From contig JAQFVV010006220.1 in the NCBI GenBank assembly GCA_028023455.1, forward strand, positions 7,237,852 through 7,301,851: DNA of 64,000 bases, written 5' to 3'. Below the pieces are notes generated by a model. The model was given only the letters and a program-made list of their open reading frames with translations, was not told the DNA's origin and made no database searches. The position numbers and the translations under genes were made by a program. The stretch is from Epiperipatus broadwayi. Lineage: Eukaryota > Onychophora > Udeonychophora > Euonychophora > Peripatidae. This document shows, one piece after another, positions 23,030 to 35,774 of this stretch (its first letter is position 1; the number at the start of each line of letters is the position of its first letter).

Positions 23030-23215
23030 CAATTGGGTATCAGCAATGCCTTATTTCCATCCTATCTGTAGGAATTTTCATTCAGAACTCTATGCAATAG
23101 TGAACCATTTTTGTGGAATTTGTTATTGCTGAGAACTATACATTGTAGTTTGAAATTATTCTGCCAGAGTGCTAGGTTTTGGCCCATTAAATAATGTTTA
23201 CTAAATTTGTGTGTG

Positions 23216-24336
23216 TATATATATATATATGAAAAGTTATAGAGATTAAATAAACTTATATGAAAATTAAGATTAGATATATATAAAGTTATAGAGATTA
23301 AATAAACTATATGAAAATTAAGATTAGATAAATAGAAATAAATACATGCATGAGTTACTGATACCCATTACTTTTCTTGCTAAGTCCAAACATAACCATG
23401 TTCACAGTCTTTTGCATAGTATCCTTGGAGATGAAGTGCACTTGACTTAGATATTGTTTGGAATTTTTCTACTCTGGTTTTATCATGCACATTTGGATTT
23501 ATGGAACATTCATTTTATTCTTTTATTTGTTTAAAATTTTGTTTATTGGAATTTACAAAAGACTGCCCCACTTATAATTTAATTGGGCAAAAAGGTAACT
23601 ATGACAATGTTGATTAACATCAGGTTCTTTTTAAGTCCTAATTAAGTTGTGGCAAGGATAGGATGACATTTCTGCTTCTCTCACATTGCTATAGTGGACA
23701 TTTTGACATGTGAATATTGCTCTTATTACTATTAATAACAATGGTTTTGTACTGGGTCTCTGGCTGGCACTTCCCCTGATGGTCAAGTGGAGCAAACATT
23801 GGGTTTTTATTCTCCTAATTTTCTATAGCATTCTGGTGACAATAGGTTTCAAGATGCAGTGTATTTTTCTAGATTTATATATAATTTTAAACAAAAGATT
23901 TCCAGATTTATTTATTTTTTAATTTGTTTTTACCAATGATGACTTAATCTAGTCATTTAAATTTACTAGAATTTCCATTTTGCTAATTAATTCTATTCAT
24001 TAGTTATTGTACACCTGCCATTTACTTATCACTTCCCTGTTAATTAAGTAGTTTTATTTAATAACCATATTTTGTCCTTAGAATACAAAATGTTTCATAA
24101 AATTTTAAAAGTTTTTAGTGAAAGTAAAATAAAAGATTAAAACAGATATAGATCTTTTAACACTGGTCTAACCAATTTAGTACCTTGAAGCTAATTATGC
24201 TTTTACCAGAAAATGTTTTGTTTTGAAATAAATATAGTTTTTTGTACAGCTATGATATTTTATATCTATACATTATGCTTAGCAATGCTGATTCTTATCT
24301 GGTTAAACTAAAGGTTAAAATGATTTGTCTTGCGTT
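23216..24336. other. AT-rich stretch with a 52-bp tandem repeat
   Basis: Contains two copies of a 52-bp unit (GTTATAGAGATTAAATAAAC) at 23,234-23,330. An open frame at 23710-23922 encodes a hydrophobic 70-residue peptide (GLWLALPLMVKW, WVFILLIFYSILV) with no homologue I recognise. Its composition at 23,640-23,850 is less A/T-rich than its neighbours, but there is no start context, splice-site or domain support. Confidence 0.45.
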
Positions 24337-24442
24337 GTTAGCCGAGAGGTATCGCAGCCGCCATGCAAGCAAGTAGTTGGTTGCAGACGGGTGTGGGTTC
24401 GCGTCCCGGCAGATGCCATGACATATGAAAAAAAAAAAAAAA
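24337..24442 (+). mobile_element. tRNA-derived SINE
   Basis: A polymerase-III type promoter is visible: an A box in TTAGCCGAGAGG and a B box in GGGTTCGCGTCCC, spaced as in a tRNA with a long variable arm (Leu/Ser-like). The tRNA-like part continues into GGCAGATGCCATGACATATG and a run of 15 A's. The poly(A) tail and absence of a clean acceptor stem argue for a SINE or retro-pseudogene and against a working tRNA gene. It is one of the most GC-rich stretches in this part of the window. Confidence 0.7.
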
Positions 24443-27400
24443 TGAATTAACATTTGAGTGTGCTTTTATATGATACACTAATACATCCACACATGTATAC
24501 AACAATTTAAAAAAAAGTTTTAACATTTATTTTATTTTAAAATGAAGCATATATAAGTAGATAATCATATATATATATAGCTTCAATATAATCTTTGTCA
24601 AAGCATAATAAATGTCATCTAACAATAAAAATAATATATAATTTAAAACAATACTAAAAACACATGTCTATAAAATAATTAATTTTCTTCTCTCTTTTTT
24701 TTTTTTTTGAGTAGAGAATAAAATTATTAATATTACAAAGATCTCCTTTTTAATACATTATCATGTAAAATATTATATAAAATAATTGATACAAAATAAT
24801 AGTTAATTATTCTAAAAAAATCTGTTGCAATTATTTTCTAACTTGTTAAAATTTTACCATAATTAAATCACATTTATAAAGACCATATAATTAAAACTAA
24901 AAATATGAAATCCCAATACAGAATAATTCCAAACTAAATACAATTTCTATTAAGAAAATATGTTCATATGATAGGATACTGCAAAATGAAATTGAAATAA
25001 TTAACCAAGAAACGTATGTTAATGAATAAGTAAAAAATAAAATTGCTAACAGGAAGAGATTAATAAAAATGATTTATACTAGTTTTATGGTTAATTGAAA
25101 TAATTATAATAAAATTAGAAAGCAATAAGATAAAGTAATAAAAAAAACATATGCTTGATGTTAAAATAATTTCACTCTATAAAAAGAAAAAGAATATGAG
25201 TGATTAATTTAATTAAAATAATAAAATAAAAATTGATTCGTTAAATATTATGTATATAAAATTATGTATGATGACTGTAAAAATGATAGTTAGAAAACTA
25301 GTTAAAATTAACTAAACATAATGTAATAGAAATTCTGTTGTACATTTTAGAAATTATGTCATACATTTTAAAAGTAATTATAGAATTAAAAAGATTGAGC
25401 ATTAGATTGATAAATTTAAATCTATTCTTACTAGAAATTGTATTCAGTTTTTTTTTTTTTAATTATATGATTCTTATTAAATAGAATTTAATTATAGTAA
25501 ATTTGAAAGAAGATAAATAATTACAAAAGGTTTCTTTAGAATAATTATAGTTTTTTTTTTTTTTTTGTAGTAACGTTTTACTGTAAATAGATAAAACTTT
25601 CTAATATTAATAATTTCATTCACTATTTAAAAGAAAATTAACTTTTTGTAAAATAATGTTTACATATGTTGGTTTATTTTATAAAAATGAGTTTAAACAT
25701 AACATTTTTGAATTTGTATATTTTTATTTTGTTTTTCAGATTAATTCAGCGTTGATAAAGATTATATAAAACAATCAAAATGTTTTATGAAGTTTAATTC
25801 TGTAAAAAAAAAAAACAAAAAACAATTTTTTTTAAAGAAAAGATATGTTAAAATTTTATATATTTATAACAGAGCTAAGTTTAAAAAGAAAAAGAATAAT
25901 TTTGGAATGTATTAATTCAATATTATGATTCTAAAAAAAATACTTTGGTAAGAAAACAATAACAAAAAACATATTGATTCAAATTTTAGAATCCAACCAA
26001 TAATTATATTGCATGACTTGTATTTTCCAAGAACTAAATCATAAATAAAATTCTATATTATCAAATTTTATTAATCCCCAATGCCGTGATAACTTTAGGT
26101 GCATGATTCTAACTGATAGAGACAATATGATAGTGAAAATTATTTTGAGGATATATATAGAAAAGCATTGAATATGGATTTAATAAGCATTATCATCTAG
26201 AGCTATCTTAATATAGATTGAGCACTGATTATATATATATAAGTCTGGGAGATGGTGATGGACCAACTGATAAGTGCTGATTCAGCACAAAATATGTATA
26301 TTGAAAATCATTAATTTTTCACATATATGTGGTCATGTGTATCAGTTTTATAAGATAGAGTCCATATCAGTATGGATCTTAAAAGTCTGAGTTCAAGTCC
26401 TTTATAATTACATTGTTTAGTATAGACAATATACTTATAATGAATATATATATATATGCTTTTTAGATATTGGAATACTATTAACAAACAACAACACTAC
26501 CATTAATGATGATAAAATAAATATACCATTGTCTTGAACATAATTCTACTTTATTAAATATGTAGACTCCAGATTTTTTGAACTCATTTACTTCTACAGT
26601 TTTCATATGTTGTCAGATCTTTTAGTAACAAAACTAGACAATTTTTTATTTTACCCTTTTAATTCATCAATATTTTCTCACCTATATATTTTGCTTTCAA
26701 AGTTTTTTAATCCAACATCTTTTTTTGGCTTTTACTAGAATATTGTCAATTTTCAGATTGATAATGAAACCTTTAATATTGTAGCCCTTTAGGATAAGGC
26801 TAATTTCATCGATTGTCTCATTTATGCAAAAAACAAAAGCCTTGATTATAGAGACTTTATCCTTCCCTCTTTTTATCATAATTTTAAATACAATGGATAG
26901 TTTTGGTTATAGAAGTAACTTCTTTGTTTAGAATTCTATTAACTTCATGAAAAGTAATAAAAATATTTTAATGGATATTCTTATACAGATTTAAAATTAT
27001 AAATGTGCCTCAAGAAATTAGAATTTATCTTTTCTTTTAAAGTCATATGCATTTAAGTGGATCAGTTTAGAGTCCATCAGCAACTTGACTCATATACCAC
27101 AAATAAAGCCAAATCTAAAAAATTTTAAAATCATAAATTAATGCCAAATTTTGACGATCTACGGTATAATTCACTGCCCTTTCTTCATTTTCTGTTATAC
27201 AGATTAAAATAATGGGATGGAAATGAGATTCCAATTATTCTACTATTTGAGTAAAAGTCAGTGTGCCTTATGCTAGAATATTAAGAAAAAAATTTTAATC
27301 TGACCAAATATGTATACATTTTAGGAAATTTGAGCAGATTTTTCAAGTGATACTATTTTTGCTATTGTATAATTTTTATTTTTCAAGAAACAATATTGTG

Positions 27401-30084
27401 TGTATAAATAATAAATATATAAGACACATGGAGCATCTGCAGTGTATTTTGTCTGACATTTTCATAACCTGAGTTCAAATTCAGAATTTCAGGTTCAAAT
27501 CCAGTTTATAACTTTTTTCCACAGATAGTCAATCCATAAAAAATTAAACTAAATATTTAATATTAACTGGTAAATAGATTTAATCAAAGGATAAAATAAG
27601 AAAATGAACAAATTCTTACATTCAACAATTAACAAATCCAGTGATTACACCTTCTCTTCACTAATCCTCTTTGAGAAATAGTGAGGATTTTTACTCTTCA
27701 GTGGTCTATTTAAATGCTGATTTACCTTTTACCTATTTCTGAACATGAAAGCTCCATGCTTTTACTTTTGGTCACATAGTATCAAGAATACTGTAAGAGC
27801 TGAAGAAATTTATTTTTTTACTTTTTTATGCATTTATGTGAATAAAAGCATTGCTTTAAACTTTTTTAAATATGTTTTAGTTCTATTTTTTTATATGATT
27901 GCTGGGAAATACCAGTTTGCTGATTTATGTTAGCTTGGATTTTCATATGCTCACACTGGGAAAATTAAGCTCATATCAAAATCAAATGTAATGATGAGGT
28001 GACTTTATTTAAATTATATTTTTAAAATGTTGAATGAAATTGTATATGTTTTCAATGAAACATTCAATTTTAAATTACAGGGAGTGTTGTTAGACATTGT
28101 TAACATCAATGTTATATATATAATTAACAATCTAATTTTTTGCTAAAATTGTCTGCAAACTTTAAAAAAATATATTGTCATTAGAAAAGCATATATATGC
28201 AAAGTTTCAACTAGATCAAAAACTGGGAAATGAATAAAAATTGAGTTATAAGATTTTATTTAGACAGACTAATAAGTTAAATAAAAGTGTGTAATTATAG
28301 AACCATTTTAATGGTATTACACTAAAATAAGCCTATTATTGCCTTTTGTCTTACTTAATAATGTATGTTGTTTAAAAACAAAATAAATTGCAATGTTGTG
28401 AAATAACAACTTTCACATTTTGAAAATAAAATGCAGCACTATAAGTTAGTTATATAATGAATTTTCTACCATTGTAATAATGTAAAGAACAAATATTTTA
28501 AACTTTAACATAGCTAATGAAGTTGGCAGTTTGCATTTTAGTGCTTAATTTAATGTACAATTGTGATAATGTTCTAAATATTTTATACTTTCAATTTAAT
28601 ACTTCAGAGAATAATAAATGTACTTTATTATTTGTTACAAATATTCTTAATGCATTTATAACATTATATGTATATATTATTAAAAACTATCAATACTTAG
28701 ACAATCCCAATATCAATAATAATCAACAATTTCAACTGTTGTCAAGGCAACCTCCTTTTAACAATATATATATATATACACACTCTCTTGATTTCTTTTA
28801 AGACTTTAATCCTTTACCCTCTCCCACTTACTATTATTAATTTTTTTTAAATTGCTTTTTTCTCTTTATATTTGAGTACTAAAGGAAATAAAAATATTTT
28901 AGTTTTTTTTTAATTTCTATAAGCTGAATCTTGTAATAAACTCAAGCAATTTAACTCTTATAGTTTTATCAAATAGCAAATGTTATATGTTTAATATCTA
29001 ACTAACTACAAGTTGGAATTTGAAATTTAGTGAACATTAGGCAATTTCATGTTATGCAAAAAATATTGCTTACTAGGATGTAATCCACATGCTAGCAATA
29101 ATTTAGAAGATGGCAAGAGTTACCTATGATGTGATGATTTTGAGAAAAGAAATCCATCAAATAATTTGTTTATTAGAAGTTCGTACTAAATTCAGCTACA
29201 GAAGTGACACAATTGAGTCATGATCTATAAATTTTGAGTTCTACAGTTTGCCACTCTGTTATTATATTAAATCATGAAAAGCATAGATAACACGTATTGA
29301 TAACCACAATAAAGCAAAATAAGATAATGCTATAAGTTAGTATTTATCATTTATAGTAGAGGCACAGTATATATTATAGTAGAGTAGTTCTTATTTGAAA
29401 CATGACTGGTTTCAAATGTTTTGAAGATGTGTGATCCAATAAATGATTGGTTTGTTACACTGAATCCATTTTTTTATTATTATTGCTTTTCCACTTTTAT
29501 GAATACAATGATGTATTTAAATAATTATAAGATGTTTGCTTTAAAGTACATACTATTCATTGAAATGGAAAACTTAAACAAACAAAAACTATTAAATACA
29601 GGATTTATAAAATCAAAAGAAAACTTCGACCATAAATGGGATTGATAAAAAAAAATGCTAATGGCAGATTAAAATTGATGTAATAAAGATCAAATGGAAA
29701 TGCGAAGATTATTCAGAATAATTGTAGCACAAAAAAATCAACAAAACTGTCTTGAAAGAGTTATCTAAACAGAATCTTCAATAATGCATGCATGTGATTT
29801 ATTTTTTAATCTTCTATAATCAAATAGAAATAGATACAAATTAATCATTCCAATTAATAAATCATTAAAATTGAGATGGCATCAGAAATTTTGCAAAAAA
29901 TAAAAAATTTATAAAAAAAAAAACACAATATAAATATCATTCTAAATTATGCTGATTAATCTGAAAAACTAATACTGGCTTACTGGTTGGAAATAAATTA
30001 ATTTATACTGCTATGCCATCTTATTCTGAAAATCAATCAGCATAGATTAATAAAGTCTTACAATAAAAGAAAATTGAAGGATAT
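24443..30084. other. Long AT-rich stretch, no recognisable gene
   Basis: Dominated by A/T homopolymers (for example around 24,700, 25,450 and 25,550) and (TA)n runs. Several B-box-like words (GAGTTCAAGTCC near 26,392, GGTTCAAATCC near 27,494) hint at decayed tRNA-derived SINEs but lack matched A boxes. The minus frame at 26697-26879 and plus frames at 28517-28801 and 29421-29645 show no domain. From about 29,640 the sequence becomes A-rich on the plus strand and may be the unrecognisable upstream part of the LINE that follows. Confidence 0.45.
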
Positions 30085-30775
30085 ACAAGCTGATTTCAGA
30101 GAAGAATAAAACGGCATTATAAATCATTGCTTGTAAATATTGGATAATTGAACAAATAAAGACATTTTACAAAGAAATTTATATGTGCTTTATTAATTAC
30201 AAAAAAGTTTTTGATTCAATTCATTATTCAAAACTGTGGAATGTTCATAAAGAGTTAGTACACAAGATATTTTATTATTTTTATCAGAAATCTTTACATA
30301 AGAGTAAAAGCTCGTAAAAATGGGCTAATATGAGGTAAAGTTTTTATACTTGCAAAGTTAGATATATCTTTATATTTCCATCAAGGCTATCAACCAATAT
30401 AATAAATAAATAATGGTGGATGTCAATGTGAAGATGAAAAAAAAGATGGATGCAAGATTGGTAGAAAAAACATCTTAGATATGCTGATGTCACTTAAAAC
30501 TAAAAATAGAGGTGATCTCAAATCTCTTATCAGGAATGAATGAAAAGACTTCAAAATTGATCTTAAAGGCATAGAAATGTTTAAGTTTTTGTTTCAAAGA
30601 ATTAATAGTCAACTGATTCACCACATTAAAAATGAACATCAAAATTGTTCAAGCCATTCTATTTCCTGGGATTATTAATAGAAGTAAAAATTGTGTACTA
30701 AAGATGAAGAATAGAAAAAATATTGATTCTTCTGAAATAAGAAGTTTTCGCAGATTTTTGAGAATACTACAGTTA
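30085..30775 (+). pseudogene. BovB-like LINE reverse-transcriptase remnant
   Basis: A heavily mutated non-LTR RT read across frames, colinear with the RT of BovB-like elements. ADFREE (usually AGFREGRGT) lies at 30,090, then LYVLY and KSF corresponding to (I)CFIDYAKAFD. Next come KTKNRGDLKSLI in the place of the LL..KEESEKAGLKLN block, MFKFLFQRINSQLIHHIKNE (usually FIFLGSKI..D...EIKRR), and IVQAILFPGIINRSKNCVLK plus RSFRRFLRIL (usually MVFPVVMYGCESWTI and WRRLLRV). The order is right but stops and indels are everywhere, including loss of the active-site ADD. It differs from the other RTE family in this window. The BovB label is by motif resemblance only. Confidence 0.6.
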
Positions 30776-32000
30776 ACAAAATATAATGAACAAGTGACAA
30801 CTTAAGCAAGTTATATCTGAATTTTCAAACATAAACAAACACCAATATGAAATTGTCTTATCATTGTTCTTGTTTATGAAACAAACTAATTTATTAAAAA
30901 ATGTCTAAATTATATTATGATGGTAAAAAAAGACAACCAGTTATGCAATATATGCATTCCCATCATCATAATAATTATTGTATCTTTAAATAGTCTAAGA
31001 GAGAAATAGATTATAGAATATTTCTGGGGGAAAGTGCTGTTTATATAATTGCCAAGAGTTAGTACTGCTTGAACAGCAACTAATGGTATAAAATATATAA
31101 TTTAAAAATACCAATAGACTGACTACTTAAAACTTCCTAATTTCATTTTTGTTATTTTTCAGCATCATAAATTAGTCCTATCAATTAAAACTACTCAACA
31201 AACAGAGAAATCATTCTGAAAAACCACATGCAATAATTTGCCTCATTTTCTCCTTGAAAAGACATTTTGAAGAATTCATTGCTCATCACCCCATTTTTTT
31301 GCTATTTTCATTGACCACAATTAGACAACTTAAACAAGTCACTATAATTTTAGGTCCCTGTTTTGGCATATTTTTTTTTTTTCGCTGATATCTTCTTAAT
31401 TTTTGAAAGTGTTGCCAACATTAGCACTATTTTTAACATGGAAGAAAACTATCAATTAGTACAGATCTATGGTATTGCAAATCTTCACTCTTAATATATG
31501 ATTTATTTATTTTTTAGTATTAGGATTACCTTTTTAAATTAAGTTAGCAATAAAATAAACTAATAAACTCCAAAAAACATAAAGATTTTGCTTTACTGAT
31601 TGATCTTAAGGAAGTTTCTTTTGATTCAATTTTTAAATAAGGAGAATAGAAAAAACTGCAATAATTATTATGAAATCATTGTTATGGCTTCAAGAAAAAA
31701 TGTTTGCTATTGAAACCTTAAAGAAACTGAGTAGGCAAATTCGTAATGTTCATTTTATATATTCTTGTCATTTCAACTGTTATTACTATGTTATTATTCA
31801 GATGATGAAACAACATGAATGGAGTACTTAACAATATGCATTTGCTAGTATAGTGAGTTTATTGGCTCTTTACTTCTGACTTTAAGACCATAGAATAGCA
31901 GTTTTTTTCTTAGTTGCTTAATAGTTCTTAACTGAAACGTCTATTGGATTTTCTTGAAGATAAGATAAGTATGTAAATGAGTCTTTTTTTTTCATTACAG
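30776..32000. other. AT-rich stretch, nothing recognised
   Basis: No open frame or repeat could be supported. The last 20 bases before 32,001 are a pyrimidine-rich tract ending in ATTACAG, treated as a possible splice acceptor of the next entry. Confidence 0.5.
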
Positions 32001-32054
32001 ATATTTACAATCATGACAGACACAACTAAATTATGGCCTTTATTTCCAGGAGAT
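32001..32054 (+). other. Candidate 54-bp exon (18 codons, phase 0)
   Basis: A strong acceptor (long T tract then ATTACAG) and a consensus donor (GAT|GTAAGT) bound 54 bp that are open in one frame: IFTIMTDTTKLWPLFPGD. The exon could carry an initiator ATG at 32,013. No homologue is recognised and no neighbouring exon was found nearby, so it could equally be chance. If real, it places this region in a plus-strand intron-rich gene. Confidence 0.3.
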
Positions 32055-32164
32055 GTAAGTTGTAAGCCATAGTAGAAATTGGCAAAAGAAGAGAAAGGTT
32101 GTTAATATTCTTTTGATTGCTATTTGATATTTTACTTAGCTATCTACAAATGTAAATACTTTTG

Positions 32165-34065
32165 AATAAAGAAAAATTGCATGAATTAGAATATCTGTTT
32201 TATATTAAGTGGGGTAGTATCAGATTTTGTGAAGTTAGAAATAAAGATAAAGAAACAATTGATTTCAAAGTGAATATATTCTTTTTTATTACAAAGTGAC
32301 AAATATTGGAAGCACTAGAGGAATGGGATTCATTATAAATAAAAAAAAGGAAAGACTAACACTGTGGAGATTGATGGTAGATAAGATTAGTTATTCAATT
32401 TAATGGAATATACCAACTGCAAATAATTTATATTTACACCTAAACAAATTCTCATAGTAATAAAAAAGTAGAGAACTTTTAAATAGATGTTTGATCACTT
32501 CAAAAAATATTTTAAAATTGTTGTGGGAGACTTTAATGCTAAAATTGGAAAATGATAGAAAGAGGAAAGTGCTGTGAGTAAATTTGGTTCTGGAGAGAGA
32601 AATAAAAATGATCACAGACTTGTAGAATTTTCAAAAAAACTATATTATGATTCTTTCTTTGAAGAGAATTCTAAATTAAAATGGACATGGAAGTAAAACA
32701 GAAAATATCTATTTAAATATTGTAATGTTAATGGATTCAACACAAACAATGATCAGAAATTAGTAAAATATTAGTAGGATGTAAGATAAGTATTAATGCA
32801 AAGTTGAAGAAAAAAAATTATTAAGAAACACAGTGTTAATGGTTAATATTCCTAGTTTTCAAAAATACTTAAATGAATTTAAATTAGAATGTACAAATTG
32901 TTTTAAAATATTAATAGATTTTGAAGATGATAAGAAGATAACTGATACTCCACTATGAATTGCTGTGCATATTGCTGGTTCAAAAGCAGCAATTATCTAG
33001 TAAATTTTCAAATGAGATAAAACAATGTATGAAAAAAGGAGTAATATAAAAATGATCTATTAAAAAAGTTGAATATTTGAAGTTCCATAAATGGTAAGAA
33101 GCACAATTAATGCTGGCAGAAGGAAATGTAACTGTATATTTGTAAAGAAATCAATAGAAGAGAATAAAAATCTCAAAAGTATAAATCATAATATTGATTT
33201 GGAAAAGAAAGTTATTTCAACAATAATAATCTTGCTTTAATACTAAAACAAGAGATAAAGTCATGAAATAAAAACCATTTATCAGTTCTATGCAAGATTA
33301 GTGAACTTTGAACTCAAACTAATCAAAAGAACAAACTGAATTTAAAAGAGGTTTCAGCACAAGACAGCACATTTAAATATTAAAAAATTATACAAAAAAT
33401 CAATGAATACAAGCTGCTATTATGCTTTGAATTTGTAGATTATGAAAAAGCATTATTGTCTTTTTCTAAAATGATTAAATTATATGATGACACTGAAAAG
33501 ATTAACATTGAAAAAGGATATATAATAAGATGATTCATATCTCCAAATTTTTTATAATATTTTTACAGAAAACATTTTGTGGATTAAAATGAGATGCTAA
33601 GGAAATAAAAGTAAATGGAGATTATTTATGCCATTTAAATTTTTCAGATATTAAAAGTGTTATCAGATAAAAGTAACAAAAAAATTTTTTTAAAGATAAA
33701 TGCTAAAAAGTCTAATATGATGTTTACTGGCTTTTAAACAATGAGAAAATTAAGAATGATAATGAATATGGAAACTTACTGGATGAATTTGTCCATATAA
33801 TTTGATCTGGATAGAAAACTTTTGGGAAAGATTTTAATAGATGTCTTTTACTACTTCTTACATATGGATCTGAGATTTGGATGTTAAAATCTTATATTGG
33901 ATTTCAAAAGATTGTAAAAGACTTAGAAATAATCCACATGTGAGATGGATAGATAAAGAAGTTTGTTAATGTGAAAAGGCTATAAATTAGAAAAGCAGAA
34001 TTAAATTTGAAGAGATTTTCATCTTGAAGTGGATTAATAATGGTTGAAAATGATTATTGTTATCT
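32165..34065 (+). pseudogene. RTE-type LINE, plus-strand copy (endonuclease plus RT)
   Basis: The longest copy of the RTE family of 0-4 kb, here on the plus strand and keeping parts of both enzymes. The APE-like endonuclease is visible as GMGFIINKK (about 32,320), VVGDFNAKIG (about 32,520; frame broken just after), KFGSGERNKNDHRLVEFSKK and KLKWTWK (about 32,690). RT motifs follow: EQTEFKRGFSTRQH (about 33,330), MIKLYDDTEKINIEKG (about 33,470), and YGSEIWMLKS near 33,860. It ends at RRWID-like bases and ATAATGGTTGAAAATGAT, the same 3' end as the minus-strand copies. The YADD box is missing and there are large deletions, with a total of about 1.9 kb against roughly 3 kb for intact elements. Not functional. 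Confidence 0.75.
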
Positions 34066-35774
34066 ATTATAGCAAGTTTACTCAGAGATTTTATTTTACT
34101 TGGTAGTTTACAAACAGAGATGAGTAGTCTGTGGTTTTAGAATATTGAGAATCATTGTAGTTAAGAAGGAGCAAAATATAATTTATAATTTTTCTCAATT
34201 TGGTCAAGGTAGCTGACTCAATTAGTCAAAATAATGTTATGATGATTATAAGAAAAAGCTCACTATATCTGAAATTTATTCATAATTCATCTAATTTATA
34301 GTGACATGAGAGTGATTGTTTACTAATGGTGGAAAATCTATCACTAAAGTAAAAATTACTGTTAAACAGAAATGGGTAGAAGTTCTAACTTTGTTTTCCA
34401 TTTTTATGATAGCAGTCCTATTAAACAGTTTATATATGACTTTATAAATCAAGAATCAAGATGCAATATTGATTTGGCCATATTATAAAAACTAAAATGA
34501 GAATTCCATTTTCATGATGAGATTTACAATATGATAGTGATTGTGCTACTCTTTCCAATTCAATAAATACTATACAGAATATTGTATCATTTAAATAATT
34601 TATTTTTGTAATTAATACTGGAAAAACACAGCTGCTTTATAAACCAATGATGGAACAAAATCTTTAGCAACTTTTTACTTGGATGTTTTTCAGCTTGAAA
34701 ATGTAGACTATTTTATATCTTAATAGCTTTTTTTTTTAATGGTGGATCATCAGATATGGTGCCACTGAAAAAATTTTATTTGATAATATGTAATATTTTT
34801 AAAATATAGTGAGATCCAAAACCAATTGGTATATCAGTTTTTCAGTTGTGAGATATAGTAATGAATCTGCAATTGTAAGACACATCTTGACTGGATCGAA
34901 GCAAACGAAATATAACACATTTCCAAGAAAAAAAGTATTTCATAGTGAACTTGAGCAAGTAAAGACATTAAGTTATTCTAAAATTATTATTTCAAAGACA
35001 TTTTTTTTCTAAAAAAACAAACAATTTTAATTACTTTTGTTGGAAGAACGTGATTGTGGATAGAATACTATGAAGAGGTTAAAGAATTACTAACAAGATT
35101 TCAATTAAACAAATTAAAATAACGGCTTGGGATATAGATGGAGATATAGTTGTGATTTCATGGATTGATTAGTATAGTTATGGTGCAAGTTATATTTTTT
35201 GTTCATCTTTGTCTCTCCTTTTTTAATTGTCTTTTATTGAAATTAGGATACTCATATTCGTTTATGAGTGACTGCTAATGAATGATAAATAGCGTTTTTC
35301 TCTTATATACATATATAAATAAAATATCAAAAACTAAACTGGTCAATACAAAACTAAATTATATCTATCCAAAATATGAGCCATATATAAATCAAAATTT
35401 ACCACCAATTGTTCCTTGATATTGGTAGTGAATTTTTTATTTGGATTGTGTGTAATTTGTTCGAAATACATTTATTAATTTTAAATTAAATCTACAACTG
35501 CCCTGCAAGATTTAATTCAGTGACTGAACGGCAGATTCTGGAACTCAAGGTCCATTGATCACGGCTCCAACTCGGTATACTCCTTTCCCCCCTGCATATA
35601 TAAGAAAATACCGTGTGTCAATTATGTTAATATCTAAAATGTATATTTATAATTTAATGAATATATTAGCAGAAATATAGAATATAATTTATATGTAGTT
35701 AAACAAAAAATAGGAATCATAACTAAAAGCAGGTAGAAAAATAAATTATCGCAAAATAATATTAAAAAACAAAG
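34066..35774. other. Stretch without recognised gene
   Basis: A frame at 34809-35012 (67 codons, MRSKTNWYISFSVVRY...) has no known domain. A less A/T-rich segment at about 35,490-35,600 (CTGCCCTGCAAGATT, ACGGCAGATTCTGGAACTCA, CGGCTCCAACTCGGTATAC) stands out and may be a fragment of an unidentified repeat or part of the Penelope-like element that follows. Confidence 0.4.

Larger units (their letters stand above)
21416..23215 (+). mobile_element. Merlin / IS1595-type DNA transposon, about 1.8 kb
   Basis: Long terminal inverted repeats flank a broken IS1595-like transposase. The left end has ATGGGTCAAAAC, then GCTCTGGCAGAATAATTTCA (about 21,440-21,480). The right end carries the complement, TGAAATTATTCTGCCAGAG followed by GGTTTTGGCCCAT (about 23,150-23,190). 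Similarity may extend outward on both sides through GACATTAC / GTAAACATTAT-like bases, so the outermost base and the 8-9-bp duplication typical of Merlin could not be fixed. The transposase lies in the right half; the left half is non-coding and includes a 113-bp tandem duplication. A (TA)n run abuts the right end. Confidence 0.8.

Noticed and set aside
26385-27505. B-box-like words GAGTTCAAGTCC and GGTTCAAATCC suggesting more SINEs
   Set aside because: No matching A box at tRNA spacing and no tail, so not supportable as SINE calls.
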